NCBI GenBank assembly: GCA_963989385.1
Contig: OZ022498.1
Coordinates: forward strand, 102,533,298-102,597,297
Source of the DNA: Ctena decussata
Taxonomy: Eukaryota > Mollusca > Bivalvia > Lucinida > Lucinidae
Direction: 5' to 3'
Length of the DNA: 64,000 nt
The translations under genes were made by a program, and so were the position numbers. Shown in pieces: positions 24,401 through 39,400 of this stretch. The number at the start of each line of letters is the position of its first letter. Positions within the stretch are counted from its first letter, which is position 1. The notes beneath the pieces were generated by a model, which was not told the DNA's origin, did no database searches, and worked only from the letters and a program-made list of their open reading frames with translations.

Positions 24401-27400
24401 TTGCTCTACTCAATCATTTACTAACAGAATTTCATTTGATAACTAATTTATTTTTTAGGAACTGTTTGTGAATGCACCGCTTCAGGGGATCCACATTATA
24501 ATACGTTTGACGGACAGATTATCCACTTCCAAGGGAACTGCACCTATAGACTTTATGAGGGTGGGGAAGGCCCCTGCTTTGTGAAGGTTCACGCGAAGAA
24601 CGTGAGACGACACCCTTCTGCGAAGGTTTCAAGAACCAAGACGGTTTATGTGATCATAGGATCTTACTTCATCGAACTTAAACAGAAGAAAAAGCTATGG
24701 GTATGTTTCTTTAACACGTTTAGGCACAGTGGACTGTTCTGACCTCATCAGATGGATGAGTCCATTTGTCATTTCGGGGTTTCTGATTTAGTGTATGTGT
24801 ATTATTTTTACCTTCTTACGAAGACATGCCCATTTGTCTTACGATAAAAAAAATATCGATGGATTTACATTTTTTACAAAATTATGCACCTGTAATATTA
24901 TCAATGCACCTGTAAATTGCATTGTTCCAGTGATCTAAATACATTCTTATTAATGGTGGACCGATATATATTTTGAAAGCCTTTAAACTAAGACATAGTA
25001 TATTAAATGCAAATACAGATGCTTCAGTTCTTTTAGATACAGTATAAGTATATTTCAGTTTTTCATGTATATCACTCTCATGTGTATTGCACTTGTCATT
25101 ATTTCATGCCTTGTATATATCACAGTATCCGAACTACATGTACAATCTCTTCCGGTTTTCATAGCGTTGAATCGAGAGTACAAACGTTCGCTTATAACCA
25201 GTAGTCGGAAATCATTATGTTCTGAGATTTTATCCGGAATCTGCTGCGTCATTTATAGCTATTCAGCTTCGAAAATGTAAAGAGGTAAGTTTAATATAAT
25301 TTGCTCTTCGGTCTTTTACTTTATTGCCCTGTACAATGTCGTGTATGGGTGGGTAGTAATTGGTACAGTATTCAGATCGTCCTTGGCATGATTCTTAAAC
25401 CATTTTGAGCATTTTCTTACATGTTTTATAAAAAATCTTTAGAATAAACGGAAGGCGTTATCAATCTACAGTTTGTTAGTTTTAATAAAAGAATGATAGC
25501 TAAGTTTTGCACGACACAATCTCGTGTTAAATTAAACTGTTCGGAAAAAAATCTGCGACGGCAAGGAGTTTTTCATTGTACAGGGCAATAAAGTAAAAGA
25601 CCGAAGAGAAAATTATATTAAACTTACCTCTTTACATTTTCGAAGCTGAATAACTATAAATGACGCAGTAGATTCCGGATAAAAACTCAAAACATAATGA
25701 TTTCCGGCTACCGGTTATAAGCGAATTTTGTACTCTCGATTCAACGCTATGAAAACCGGAAGAGAGGGTACAGTGCGTTCGGATACTGTGTATATGTTGT
25801 ATGACGATAAACTATATATGCTTAAGTCTATTAATAAAGTTTCTATTCTGTTCTGTTCTGTCCTGATAAAATATATGGCTATAGATCTGTAAATACAAAA
25901 GGACGGGTTACACTTTGGCCGATTTTGTGCCCACGACCGACCTTGATAAAATTTATGTATTTTAACATTTGGCATTTCGCAGTTTATATAAGCATATTTT
26001 CAAATTTGCGGTTTCATAAATAATCACGTGACTTCCGGTTTATTGCATATGGGCTGCTGAACGGGGTACTCTAACCACCTGCGTTTTTTTTTTTCGATAT
26101 AATCAGCAATTCCGCTGACATATCAGCCCTTAAAACTGATAGATATAATACTTTTGGTTCTCATCCACAGTCGAAAAGAGATATTTTCGCTCAAACCATC
26201 TAGTAAGGAGAAATTTTATTTGAATTTTTACGAAACCTCAGAATAGTAGATTTTACAAGTGCTTATTAACACAATAATACGGATGCAAAGCGTTTGCTTT
26301 TGTGAAAATAATGAAACAAATGAACATGTAGGAAGTCGATTATAACCGACCGATATTGTTAAGCAAATGTATTCTTGGCGAAACGCTTTTGCACGCACGT
26401 TCTAGCAAGTGCGTGAAAGGGTCATCAGCCTTCTTCTTTTATTAAGCATTATTCACTATTTATACATAATAATGAAAGCTACATCAATATATACCACTTA
26501 TGAAATATTACGTATTTATTGATACTGCACAGGTACAGATGTTTAAAATATGAGACAAGATAGGCGAAACAAGAAATATAGGTCACGGGGACCTACATGT
26601 AGTACCAAATTAGACGCAGCGCTGAAGTGACTTACTATTCCAAGCCCAATGAAGATTCAATTAAATATTAGTTCGAAATAAAATATTAATTCAATGGATC
26701 ATGAAATACAAGTCACAATGACCTACAAATAGTATGACGCCATTTGCAGTGTCTGACTGAACAATTGTCCATAGTATGATGCATATATAATGTTGAATAT
26801 GTAAGGAAAAGAACAGTGAACTTTTAAATATATGTCACAGTAACCTTCAAATAGCATGAGGATTTTTTTTTTGCATCGTTTGACTGACCAAGCATTTGTT
26901 ATTATGTTGCGAATCCAAAACCCGAGTTGAGATATAAGTGAAAATCCTGGTCCGTGCTTAAAGTTCAAGGACTCAGTGTGCAAAAAAAAAAATATTATTT
27001 AGTCACAAGACTGCCAAGTACGGAGGCAGTTGCTACAACTTTGTGTACTACCGTATTCTACCTAATTAGCGCACATGCCTCTATAAGCGCACGCCGTGGC
27101 AATTTGTGAGGCATAGGACTATTAATGCACATATTTTTACTGGTTTATCCCTTTGCTTTCTCGTTTACAAGAGCTGAAAATGCAATAGAATATTTAAGTT
27201 TTTACTTCTAAATCTTCTCTATCCTTCTACGTGTATATCCATACGAATTTAAAGGTTAAGCATTAGAGAAAAGCTGCTTATAAGCAGCTTTTCTCTGATG
27301 CTTTACCTTTAAATTCGTTCCCTTCAATATATAATAACCTATTAAAATGTGCGCTTATATGAGAGAAAGTGTACTACAAGTATTTGCCGCCATTTTGAAA

Positions 27401-30400
27401 AAGTTAAGCGCACAGGGCGCTAATAAGGTCGATTACGGTATATCTCATTAACCGTTAAAAACTCTTGTTTAAATTTCCAGCATTTGGAATTTTGTGGAGA
27501 TCTCAAACTCGATTGAATTAAAAAAAATCCTATGTTATTGTCGCATCTGCTTTTTTTTATCTGTCAGTCAGACATTCCGTTTATTTGTCCTTTTCATCCG
27601 TACATCCGTCCGTCAACAATAACGTCGACCCTAGTGTTTAAGTCCATTTCACGCATACTATGATACCTACAATCATCAAACCTGGCATAAACATTCTTCT
27701 TAGAATTTTCTGGAGGGCTATTAACCTTATTTTTACCCTGGATCTATATTTTACGCTCTGCTAACTTTATAAGATTTTATATCAAATTTACGTCGACTCT
27801 GGCGTTTAAGTCCATTTCTCGCAAACTATGATACATACAATCATCGAACCTTCATAAAGTTTCTTCTTAGAATGTTACATATGTGGAGGGCCAATTCTCT
27901 TATTTATGCCCTTGACATATATTTTACGCTCTGCTGACTTCGTAAAATTTTACATCAAAATTACATGTACATCTGTCCGAGTGTTTAAGTCCATTCTTCA
28001 CAAACTATCACACCTACAATCATCAAACATGGCATAAAGTTTCTTTTTAGAATGTTACATGTGTGGCGGGCCGTTTCTCTTATTTGTACCCTTGACATAT
28101 ATTTTACGCTGTGCTGAATTCATAAAATTTACATCAAAATTACGTCTATCCGAGTGTTTAAGTCCATTTTTCGCAAACTATGACACCTACAATCATCAAA
28201 CATTGCATAAAGTATCCTCTTAGAATATTATCAAGAGCTGTTGCACTTATTTTTCATGCTCCATCTATATTTTACACTCTGCTGACCTTGTAAAATTTTA
28301 CATCTAAAATAATGTTGACCCTAGCATTTAAGATAATTTCTCCCAAATTATGATACCTACAGTCATCAAACTTGGCACAGAGTTTCTTTAGGGCCGTTAC
28401 CATTGGTCTGTATTTTAAGCTCTGCTGACCACAATATTTTACATCCAAACTCATTTCGACCCTAGCGTTTAAGGTGGTGATTTATGGTATATGTAAAAAT
28501 CTGCATAAAACCATAAAAAAGTAAGGTATCTCCCTGAAAGTTAGCAGACTTCTTATTTTTGTTGTTCTTTACAGTTTAGAATACAAAATAGACATACATG
28601 CTGCTTAAAAAAGTGTTTTTATAAGGAAAGATCAAAGGGTAGTTTTCTGCGCAATAATAAAAAAAATAACATCGTTATTGAAAATTTAAGTAGTACTGAA
28701 GGTGCGTTATTGCATAATGAAGAGCGACCTAGCAATTATTTATTCCAACTCTTTCTCAAATTGTAATGTAGACCAGATGAAAAGGGTTGCTTTTTCTCAA
28801 ATGTTCAACCATGTACAAGGTAATGTACACTGGATGCATTTATTAAATATAGGGTCGGCAAACATACCTATGTAACACCTACAGTATAAATAATACATTA
28901 CTTACATGATCACTGGTGTGTAGATGAAATTGTTCAACCTTGTTAAAATAGTCTCATCTGTTTCACCTGTGTGTTTTGACAAAAAAATTTGGACACAGAC
29001 CGCATCTTTTTTCATCTGCTCAGCCTGATAATGTGTGAAAGAGTTTGAAAAAATAATTGCTAGCTCGCTCTCCATTATGCTACAAGGAACTCTCAGCACT
29101 AAGTATATTTTCAATAACAATATTATTTTTTCAGATTTTTGCGCACAAAATTACCCTTTGATCTTTCCTTATAAAGACACTTTTTAGCATTAGCAAATGC
29201 TGCATTTTGGGAGTCTGAATTGTCAGAAACAACATGAAGAAGGCATATGCTAAGTTTTGGAAAGATCAGTGGTATTTTGAGTGTTTTATGCAGATTTTTG
29301 TCTTTGCCCCAAATCAGTGATTATCACCACCTTAAGTCTATACAATGTATCTCTCAAATTAGGATACCGCCAATCATCAGACCGGGCATAAAGTTTCTTT
29401 TTATACGCCGCCACACGTTAGTGGCGGAGTATTATGTTTTCACGTTGGCCGTCCGTGTGTCCGTCCGTCCGTACGGACGCCTGTCCGTCCGTCCACACTT
29501 CGTTTCCGTTCGATAACTTAAGTATTCATTTACGGATTTCATTCAAACTTTGCATATGCATGTGTACCAAGGATGTCTCGCTTGGGATTGTTAATGGGCA
29601 AATTTTGATAATTTCTGACAGAGTTATGGCACTTGTCAATGCACAAAAAAACGGTTTTTGGCCTCTGGTTCCTTTACTACTTGGAGTATCATGATGAAAC
29701 TTCACAAACATGATCGAAGTACTACAAGCTTTGTATGAGCACAGAAATTTTATTATCGGGGGTTATCTACCCCTGCCCTTGGGCTATATACATGTATAAA
29801 ATCATGAAAAAATCTATATAAAATCAGAGTTTGAAGCAATTTTTCTCAAACTTACAGCAAATAATTAGAATGGTGAAAGCCTCCAGTGATGCTCAAATTT
29901 ACCCCATCAGAGTTATCTACTCCTGCCGCAGGGCTATATACATACATAAAATGATGATAAAATCTATATAAATTCAAATTTCAGATTCAGATTTTTCAGA
30001 AATTTACAACTGATGATAGAAGTAACAAAAGCTTCATGTGGTGATTGAAATTTGGCCCTTAAGGGGTTTTCTGCCCCTCCCCCCGGGGTATATACATGTA
30101 TAAAATCATGAAAAAATCTATATAAAATCAGAGTTTGAAGCAACTTTTCTCAAACTTACAGCAAATAATCAGAATGGTGAAAGCCTCCAGTGATGCTCAA
30201 ATTTACCCCATGAGAGTTATCTACTCCTGCCGTAGGGCTATATACATGTATAAAATGATGATAAAATCTATATAAATTCAAATTTCAGATTCAGATTTTT
30301 CAGAAATTTACAACTGATGATAGAAGTAACAAAAGCTTCTTGTGGTGATTGAAATTTGGCCCTTAAGGGGTTTTCTGCCCCTGCCCCCGTGGCCACATGT

Positions 30401-33400
30401 TTAAAATCACTTTTATTATATTGTATTTTATTATTATTTATGGGCTCTGGCTGCCCCTGCCCTGGGGTAATACAAGGAAAAATAAATCTGGAAACATCAG
30501 CGCATGTAAAAGGTTTGCAGTGGCATAAAAGGTTTGCAGTGGCGGGGTATCACGCAGTCGTTTGCAATGCTTTTATTAGAATGCTCTCAAGGGATGATCC
30601 AAGCTTGTAAGCCCGAAGTTTGTGAAAATTTTCTGCATAAATACACCAAATCTAGCATAAACCTTTTTTTAACTATGTATCTACTACTGTGGATACGTAA
30701 GGCAGGTGCAACAAAGCATTTCGCGGAATTCTTGTATTCTTCCGGACTTGGTATTTTTCTGGGATAGGCCTATTTTATCGTCTTTCTACACGTTTACTTT
30801 TAGATAAATGGTATAAAACACAATGCTCCGTACAGCACGCCTCTCTTCAAAATATTCAAAAAGGGTGGTTTTATTGTGGTGGAGAACAATTGTGGCACGC
30901 AAGTCGCTTTCAACGGAAAATCTCGAGCTAAAATCCGAGTCATCAGCGACGACGCCAAGCAAGGTATTGGAATTTGTGGCGGCTGTAATGGTCAGAAAGA
31001 CGACTTCAGAACGTACGATGGTACTGATGTGAGCTTGTATCCCAAGAAACTGAGGTTTGAAATGATTGGACATAGTCATTGGGTTCTCGGATACAATGAA
31101 AACGCTGAAGAGTAAGTAAGAGCACAGCACTCCTAAATCAGGGTTCCAGATAATGTGGGGTCTGAGAATAATTTTTAGATATTGTTTTTTATTTCTCAAT
31201 AAAAGCATACATGTATGTTATAACCCCTCATCAGAACCGTCTCGTGGGGAGACGGTTCTAAAGAGGGGTCACAACATACATTCAGATGTAGAAATGTGAA
31301 AAAATTATCCCTAAATTATCCCTATTACACCTTCTTATCTGTAACACCCTTTAAAGTCTCAATAGTTCTACCAGTGGTAAAATTTATTGAAGCACAGCTC
31401 ATTATAAAACGGGTGCAGCCATCAGAACTATGATAACATGTGGGTTGACTTGCTTTTTAGCTCACCTGAGCCAGCGGCTCCGGGGGAGCTTATAGGATAA
31501 ACGGACTCCGTCGTCCGTCCGTCCGTCCACAATTTCAAACGATTTCTCCCGTGACACCATTAAGCTGATTGTAAACAAATTTCATATGTAGCTTCCAGGG
31601 CTCATGGGAAGGAGGAAAAGTTGTTCTGACGGTCCTGGTCTTTGGTCAAATGACCAACATGGCCGCTACACCCATATACATGTATGGTAAAAAGTTAAAC
31701 AATCTTCTCCAGAACCAATGAACCATTTGCCTTGAAACTTGGTATGTAACGTCGAGTACACGAGTGCTACCAAGCTTTTTCAAATGTTGACCTTGAGTTG
31801 ACCCTGATCTCTTTATACGGTAAGGTCAAATTTGCTTTCTGGTGCTTTTATATGGAAAATGCTAGAACATAAGATTTCATGAGAATAGTTGAAGATTTTG
31901 GCTTAAGATTTGGTATATACAGTCGTCTTAATGAGTACATGAAGTTTTGTGAGTACAAGACATCAAGGTCATTCATTGACTTTTAGCCTTGTACTCTTAT
32001 ATTTCGACAATTTCAAACATCTCCTCAAAAGCCACTGGGCCATTTGTAACCAAATTTCACATAAAGCCATAGAACACATGAAAAGCAAGTAAAAAAGACA
32101 ACACAAAAGTGCACCATTTAAATCAATTATTTCGAGCTGGCAACCTCCTAGGTCTTCTTAGGAATTAAATTACATGTATCTTTGAATTGAGACCGGTTGC
32201 CAGCTTGTACCCAAGAAGTTTAGCGTAACTTTTCTTTCTCGATTCTGCCCCAAGTCTAATATGGCACATCCAAGTCGCGGAATGAAAACAATTAAGATTT
32301 GATATCACAGGCAGGACACTTGCTATTTTCCCCATTCCATTGAGAAATTAGATTTATATTCATTAAGATTTGTTATAGGTCTAAAATCATCGGGTATGTA
32401 AATTCCACTTCACAGATGCAGCATAACAAAATGAGTTCTTACCCTTCCTTGTCGTCCTCAGCTGGGTACCTGTAAAATACTGATTTAATTGAGCCCCGAC
32501 ACGAAAAACCCAATAAAGTGGTTGTGCGCCCAGCGCAGATTCAGATCAGCCTGGGCATCCGCCCAGTCTGATCAGAGTCTTTGTTGTCCGCAAGGGGGTA
32601 GCTCAGACTCTTAGCTACCTTTTAAGCGCTAAGCAAAGAGTCTGATCAAACTGGGCGGTTGCCCAGGCAGATCTGTCTGCGCTGGGGGCACAACCACTTT
32701 GTTGGTTTTCTCGTGTCGCGGCCCAATTATCTAAAATTATATGGTTTCCCTCTACTAGAAGAAGGAGGCAAAGTGAGCATGGCAGAGTTGATACCAATGA
32801 AAGCGAACTCATTAGTAGGTCCCATTCAGTGTTTACTGACCAGAGAATTAAATACTTTTCGGCTTTTTATGTGGTTTTCTTCCCAGCGGGCATATGACTT
32901 CGAAATAACGTTCTACTGACGTCAGTGCAACGTCATTACGTTGCATCGACGCCATTATGAAGCAATGTTCCTGCTCGGTTAAATGAGAGTCTAACCACTG
33001 AGCTGCATTCATATCTTTTGATCCATTTTTGACCCTCATTTGGGCCCCACTTTCCTGAAACAATTACTGAAACCAGAAATATTAGAACAAGAATGACTTT
33101 GAAAATAGTGCAGACTCAGATCTAAAAAACTTGAGCCGCGACACGACAAAACCACCAATGTGGTTGTGCAACCAGCGCAGTCTCAGATCAGCCTGGGCAT
33201 CCGCCCAGTCTGATCAGATTCTTCGCTGTCCGCATGAAGCTGGCTTAGGCTCTCAGCTACCCATTTAGTGCTTGGCGAAGAGTCTGATCAGACTAGGTGG
33301 ATGCCCAGGCTGATCTTAGTCTGCGCTGGGCGCACGACCACATTGTTGGTTTTCTCGTGTCGCGGCTCATTAAGTTTATGGGTATAGCGCCATGTTTTCC

Positions 33401-36400
33401 TGCCATTTTTACAAAATAAGGAACAACTTTTGTGACTTCCTGGGGACGTATTTATAAAACGTCTTAAGTGGTTGTCATGCTGTTGCTAAGGCCACATTTC
33501 TATGAAAGATATTCCCTACAACTACGATTGTTTACTCTGGAGGAGCAGTCCAAAAGACTGTTCGTCCATAGCAAATTTCGTAGGTGTAGGGAATCTCCTT
33601 CATAGAAATTCAGCCCTAGCAACAGCATAGCAACCACTCAAGATATTTTATAAATACGGCCCCTGTTTGCATCCTTGGATGATGAAGCCCTTTCCAAATG
33701 GCGTCTACTCTACTGGAAAAGAATTTGCTCCTAACAGCCTTTTCGACCCATCCCCAAATAGGAAAATTACCATATTACCTTAATAATGGCCGTAATTGGC
33801 TCACGTGGCCCAATAATTTGAGTAGTTTTGTAAAACTAGATCTTGCAGATTGCTTAACCATGTGAGCCACGACGCGAGAAAACCAACAATGTGGTTGTGC
33901 GCCCAGCGCTGACTCAAATCAGCGTGCGCATCCGTCCTATTTGACCAGATTCTTTGAAAAGTGCTCAAAGGGTAGCTAAGGGTCTAAGCTACCTCCATGC
34001 GGACAGCGAAGACTCTGATCAGACTGGGCGGATGCCCAGGCTGATCTGAGTCTGCGCTGGCTGCACAACCACATTGTTGGTTTTGTCGTGTCGCGGCTCA
34101 TATAAGCATCAAAAAGCAAACGACATTCGTCCAAACTATATCATATTGAGAAATCAAATATTAGAGTGGCCAACAGTGTAGATCTAAATGAGGCGCCTCT
34201 TTATGAGCGTCTTCATCAGGTTCTATGGTGTTTGCAAGTTCATCTGTTTTTATTTCCGGCAATTATGTTAATTTGAAGTTATATTGTTTTTAGATGTTTA
34301 ACGACGGATGACGATATAGACTGCACAAAACCGACTGCAGATGCCATCATATCATCAGACGCCTTATGTGGCTACATCAAGAACCAAAATGCACCTTTTA
34401 AGGAGTGTTTGGAACTCATAGCAAATAGTAGTGACCCTAACGCTGCAGATGAATTTTATGAGAACTGTAAATTTGATGTTTGTGCATACATGGACGATGA
34501 AGACGGTCGCAAAGAGCAAGCTTGCAATGCCTTGTCAACATTTGTGGAATACTGTTATGACGTTGTGGGATCTGGTAGCATCAGTTACAGGACCAGTAGT
34601 TTCTGCCCTGGTAGGTTACACAGATTTTGTTTTGTTTTTGTCGCTGTTGATTTTTTTAAGAACTCTGGAATATTTTTTGTACTTATTTCTCTTTGAAATC
34701 AGAGGGTGTGCTAAAACAACAGGGGAAGAACCAGATTGGCGATGTGGTTCTAATGCATAAATGGTCATAATCTATGTTTTTGTGACTACTTGTACCATCA
34801 TCTCAAGATAATAAGAGCCGCAACACGACAAAACCAACAGAGTGGCATTAACCACCAGCAGTTACACTATGCACATTTATAAGTTTACTATTTCCTTACA
34901 GTGGAAGGCAGTTAAAGGTTTTGTAAAATGCCCTACCTACTTTGTACAATGTACTTGTATATTTCAAATGAAGCTTGAGGAGACTGGGGACACTTTCAGG
35001 GCAGTCCTCTGTATTTTTCTTTTTTTATCTCCCTTTTCATTGGGCGTCAACCCCTAGAGCAAAACAAAAATAAGGAAAAGAGTGGGGGCGGGAGGGGGAC
35101 GCAATTTTTTCCGTCAAGGGTAGGCCCCTTTATAGAAAAATTGTCCTATAGGGAATGGAATAGGAAAGATCTGGTTAACATTTCAAATACTGTTTTTCTG
35201 AAAAAAAAAATAGGTGAATGATTACTCTTCCATATTTTACCGCCAACTTTACAAAGGGAAGCGACTTATATGGCTTCCTGTTTGCTTCCCTGGGCGAAGC
35301 AGTACTTCCAAATTGTACATGTTGTTGATCTTAAAAAAGGGGAATTTACTGCTAGCGACCTTTTTTCACATTAAAAGAGTTGATCTCCATCGAGACGGGA
35401 GGCAAAAATAGAAGTCACAGAGTTGTTTCCCATGAAAGAGTATCAATTCATCTTTAAGTTCACATTAATATTTGACCCGCGACACAACAAAACCAACAAA
35501 ATGGCATGAGCGCCCAGCGAATACTCAGATCAGCCTGGGCATCCGCCCAGTCTGCTCAGAGTCTGTGCTGTCCGCATGGCGGTAGCTTAGATCCTTAGCT
35601 ACATTTTAACCGCACAGCAAAGACATTGATCAGACTGAGCGGCTGTCCATGCTGGTCTTCGTCTTCGCTGGGCGCACATGCCATTTTTGGGGTTTTGTTT
35701 TGTCTCGACTCAGTTTTGCTTCACGTAGTTGTTTGCTTTATCCCTAGCTGAATGTGGACCAAATATGCATTACGAACCATTCAGCATAGATACCCAGCCA
35801 TCTTGTAAAGACCCCAACCCGCTACAGAATGATGACGCACCAGTATCGGAGGACTGTGTTTGTGACGATGGTTACATACTCAATAATGGGCCTGATGACT
35901 GTATTTTGGAAATAAACTGTGGCTGTACAGAAGCGGGCGAATATTACCCTGTGAGTAAAACGTTTCTGTCATATTAAGCGGCCGTGCAAGGTTAAACAAC
36001 GCTGTAAACGTAAATGCAACGTCATTGCGCAAAAAGTAGATCTAATGTGGTATAATAATTATTTCTTTTATACCTTTCAATGAGTTATAGAGATTTCTCG
36101 GTGAAATCGAAACTGATAATCTCACTGTTTCAAACAGTGAAATTATCACTTTCGATTGATATGATTTTTGTGAAATAGCCTGAAGTTTTTTGTTGATTAA
36201 TTGGCTAAAGCTTATCTAGCTTGACAAAAATTACGTCACGCATGTTTGCACGTCATTACGACGTTAATGACGTCACTCAAAGCGCCAAAGTAACATTGTT
36301 GCTGCACGCGACGTCAGGCCGTCTCAGTCTCCTGTAGGCATTCTTTCTTGGCAAATTTTTTGAGATCTGTTTATCAAAATGATATTTTAAGCTATTTTTC

Positions 36401-39400
36401 AGTTGCAAACTGTGTTTACAACCAATATCACACCCAATAAACACGCTGGAAGCATCAAATATGACGCAACACGGCTAGGAAAAAAAATTGTGTTTCTGTC
36501 GTGATGGCTGACGCTCTTGAATAAACAGAATTATTGCGATTTTCAAGCATAAAAGAAATAGAAAAATTGACTTTTTCAGTGTAAGGTGAATTTTTATTTC
36601 ACTCATGAACACCAAAAGTGGTATTTTCACTCGTGGCTTCGCCACTCGTGAAAATACAGCTTTTGGTGTTCATTTGGTGAAATAAAAATCGATCTTACAC
36701 TGAAAAAGACAAATATCCTCTATTTCATTGCTAGTTTGACCTATTGTAAAAGCTGTAGATAAACTGTCTTTCATAAGTGCAGAACATAATTAATGCCACT
36801 ACAATACTAAATACCAATTTGCTTGGTTCACCCGTGATACAATATTCACTAAACTGAGATACTTAAGGCATAAATTTCATTTGCCGATGTTCATGGAAGT
36901 AGGAACACAATGGATCACGTGCAAAGTAAGTGACGCCCGAAGGGCGTTCACGTTATCTTTGCACGGGACTCTTTGTGTTCATTCGTCTATGGATTGGAAA
37001 AAATGAAATTTATCTCTTGTATAATTACATTTAATTTTAGATTTCTTTGAGCATCATTTTCAATTTTTAAGAGCAACAATTCTGAAATATATGATGAAAA
37101 TCTGTCACTAACCAATTAGGCCGCTTACGTTAAACGGCCAGCACAATGACGTGACAACCAATAAGCCGTTACAACCTTTGTTTACATGTGACGTTGAGTT
37201 CTAACGACGTCGCTCGACTGACTGTTGTTCATGGAAGTATGAACACTGTTTCTCCGAAATAGGTTCATCTAAGCAAAATCAAAGGGAATGTAATTATATG
37301 TTTTTGAAACTGGTGTCTGCTACATTTGGTTATGTATTATTTTTATCACGCACCTACTGCATATTCTTTCTAACAACAGGGGTATTATAAATGGCCTCGC
37401 CACTCCTACGCTGTTTCTGGTCTCGCCTGATAAACTTGATATCAAAAGATACTCACATGGTTTTCTATTTATCTTGCATTATAAGAAGGTTTTAATGCGT
37501 AAAAAGAGTCAAACAAATGAAAAACAAACGCAGTTTTGCTCGAATTTGCTAACGTCGCGAATACGTAATCACGTAAGTCGGTGACGTCATTTAACCAAAC
37601 GAACGTTGTTATCAGGGCCGACGTCAGTATATAGCCAATCGTCTTCAATGATCGCTTTAAAATGCATCGCCTGATAATATTCGCACATGTGCAGATCCAC
37701 AGTGACATGATATCACATCATGTTATCATACCCCTGTTATCAGGTCAGTTTTGCAGCAGTTGCGTGGTAAAATATGATATCATAGCACTTTAGAACTGTT
37801 CTTGCGCGAATGATAATAGGTATTCTAATGCACTTACATATGTAACGCGACGTCTGATTGGATAACGTCAAAAATTTGCGACAGTATATTCTGCGATATA
37901 CTGTCGCAAACCCGACGTCATTAAGTAACGTCGCTCCTAATTGGCTGACGTTTGGTTTTACGTTGTTGCTGACAGCGCTTGAAATGGGTGCAAACTAGTA
38001 CATTGTAATGGGTGGAAATGTAGAAAAGTGCATTAGAATGGGGATAACTGTATTGAAAATTGTCATTTGGGGAGGTAAATCGTCGGTTTTATGGTCGCAA
38101 ATTGCGTTTTACGGCTCCGCTGGCGCGTCGCCGTAAAACGAAATTTCCGACCATAAAACCGACGATTTACCTCCCCAAATGACAATTTTGAGTACAGGTA
38201 TCCCCTAAATGGCTTACAGAAAAGATCAGTGAAGATGATTTGTTTTACACTGACTCTGGCTGTTATAAACGTTTGATTCGTTGAATGCCATCGCCGCTTT
38301 ACGTCATTACTAAATCGCGACGTCAACACGTTTGGACAAAATTGCGTTTGCCTTTCATTTCATTGACGACACTCTTTACGCCTTAACATCTTTAGTTTAT
38401 CAGGCTTTGACAGAAACACGCTGGAATGACTCGGCAAGCCTCGCCATTCCTATGCTATTTCTGGTCTCGTCTGAGAAACTTGATAATAAAAGAAACTAAC
38501 ATGGTATACTCTATTGGTCTTCATGTGGGTCGGAGAATCAGTGGCGTTTTTTTTACATCAGACTCAGTGCGTGGCGTTACGTTTCGGCTATCATACGTGT
38601 TGCCATGAAAGTTAGCAGCAGAAGTACCAACCTACTCTATCATTTGGTGTGTCATACATGTAATGCCTGGCGGTAACTCTCTCTTGCCCAAGTAGGCAAT
38701 GCATAGATAAATAGATGACTAGTGAGTTTGCATCCTTTCAACAGTATTTCGGTCATATCAGAACGATGGGAGGGTGATAATGAATGGCTGCGTGCATCTG
38801 AACCCTGTTTATTGTTGAAAAGATTTCTGCATTCAGCGGGAATTGAGCACGGGACCGCTAGATCATCAGGCCCGCTATCGACCCACTGAGCTACCGAGGC
38901 TCCTGCAGACAATGCAATAGTTTGTTGGATTAATTATGTGTGAATATTGACATTATCCTCGCATTTATCAAAAAACCCTATGGTAAACTATCAGAACGCA
39001 ATGTAGTTAATACTTCAATAACTGCATCGGTTCACGCGTCATTACATGACGTTAAGTGACGTCAAAATATACTATGGTTGTCCAGTCTAATTGGACATAG
39101 GCAACGTTGTGACGTCGTTGACGCTGTTCCGCTTTTAGTAGATAAACTGCGTATAAATGTTTTTTTCTGCTTCAACTGTAGCCCTAACACAAATTTGTGG
39201 TCTAACAATAGATAGAAAAGAATGTAGATATAAGCAATGAACTTAATTTTTCTGGTAGTTATCGAAGTATAAACTACTTTGGAACGCTAGAAAAGTTTAC
39301 ATGAACTTGCTTTGCATGCGACCCAATAGAGTTTATAGTTCGATAAACATAAGAAAAATGAAATTCATTCCTTAATAAAAAGGGTGTTGACTTTTGAGTC

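Noticed and set aside
25121..25790. CACTA-type (EnSpm) assignment for the long-TIR element
   Set aside because: CACTA elements start CACT(A/G) and make 2-4-bp duplications; these start CACAG with 5 bp.
30876..31115. Separate plus-strand ORFs overlapping the second VWD exon
   Set aside because: Out-of-frame shadows or internal ATGs; the frame with acceptor and donor in phase gives VWD.
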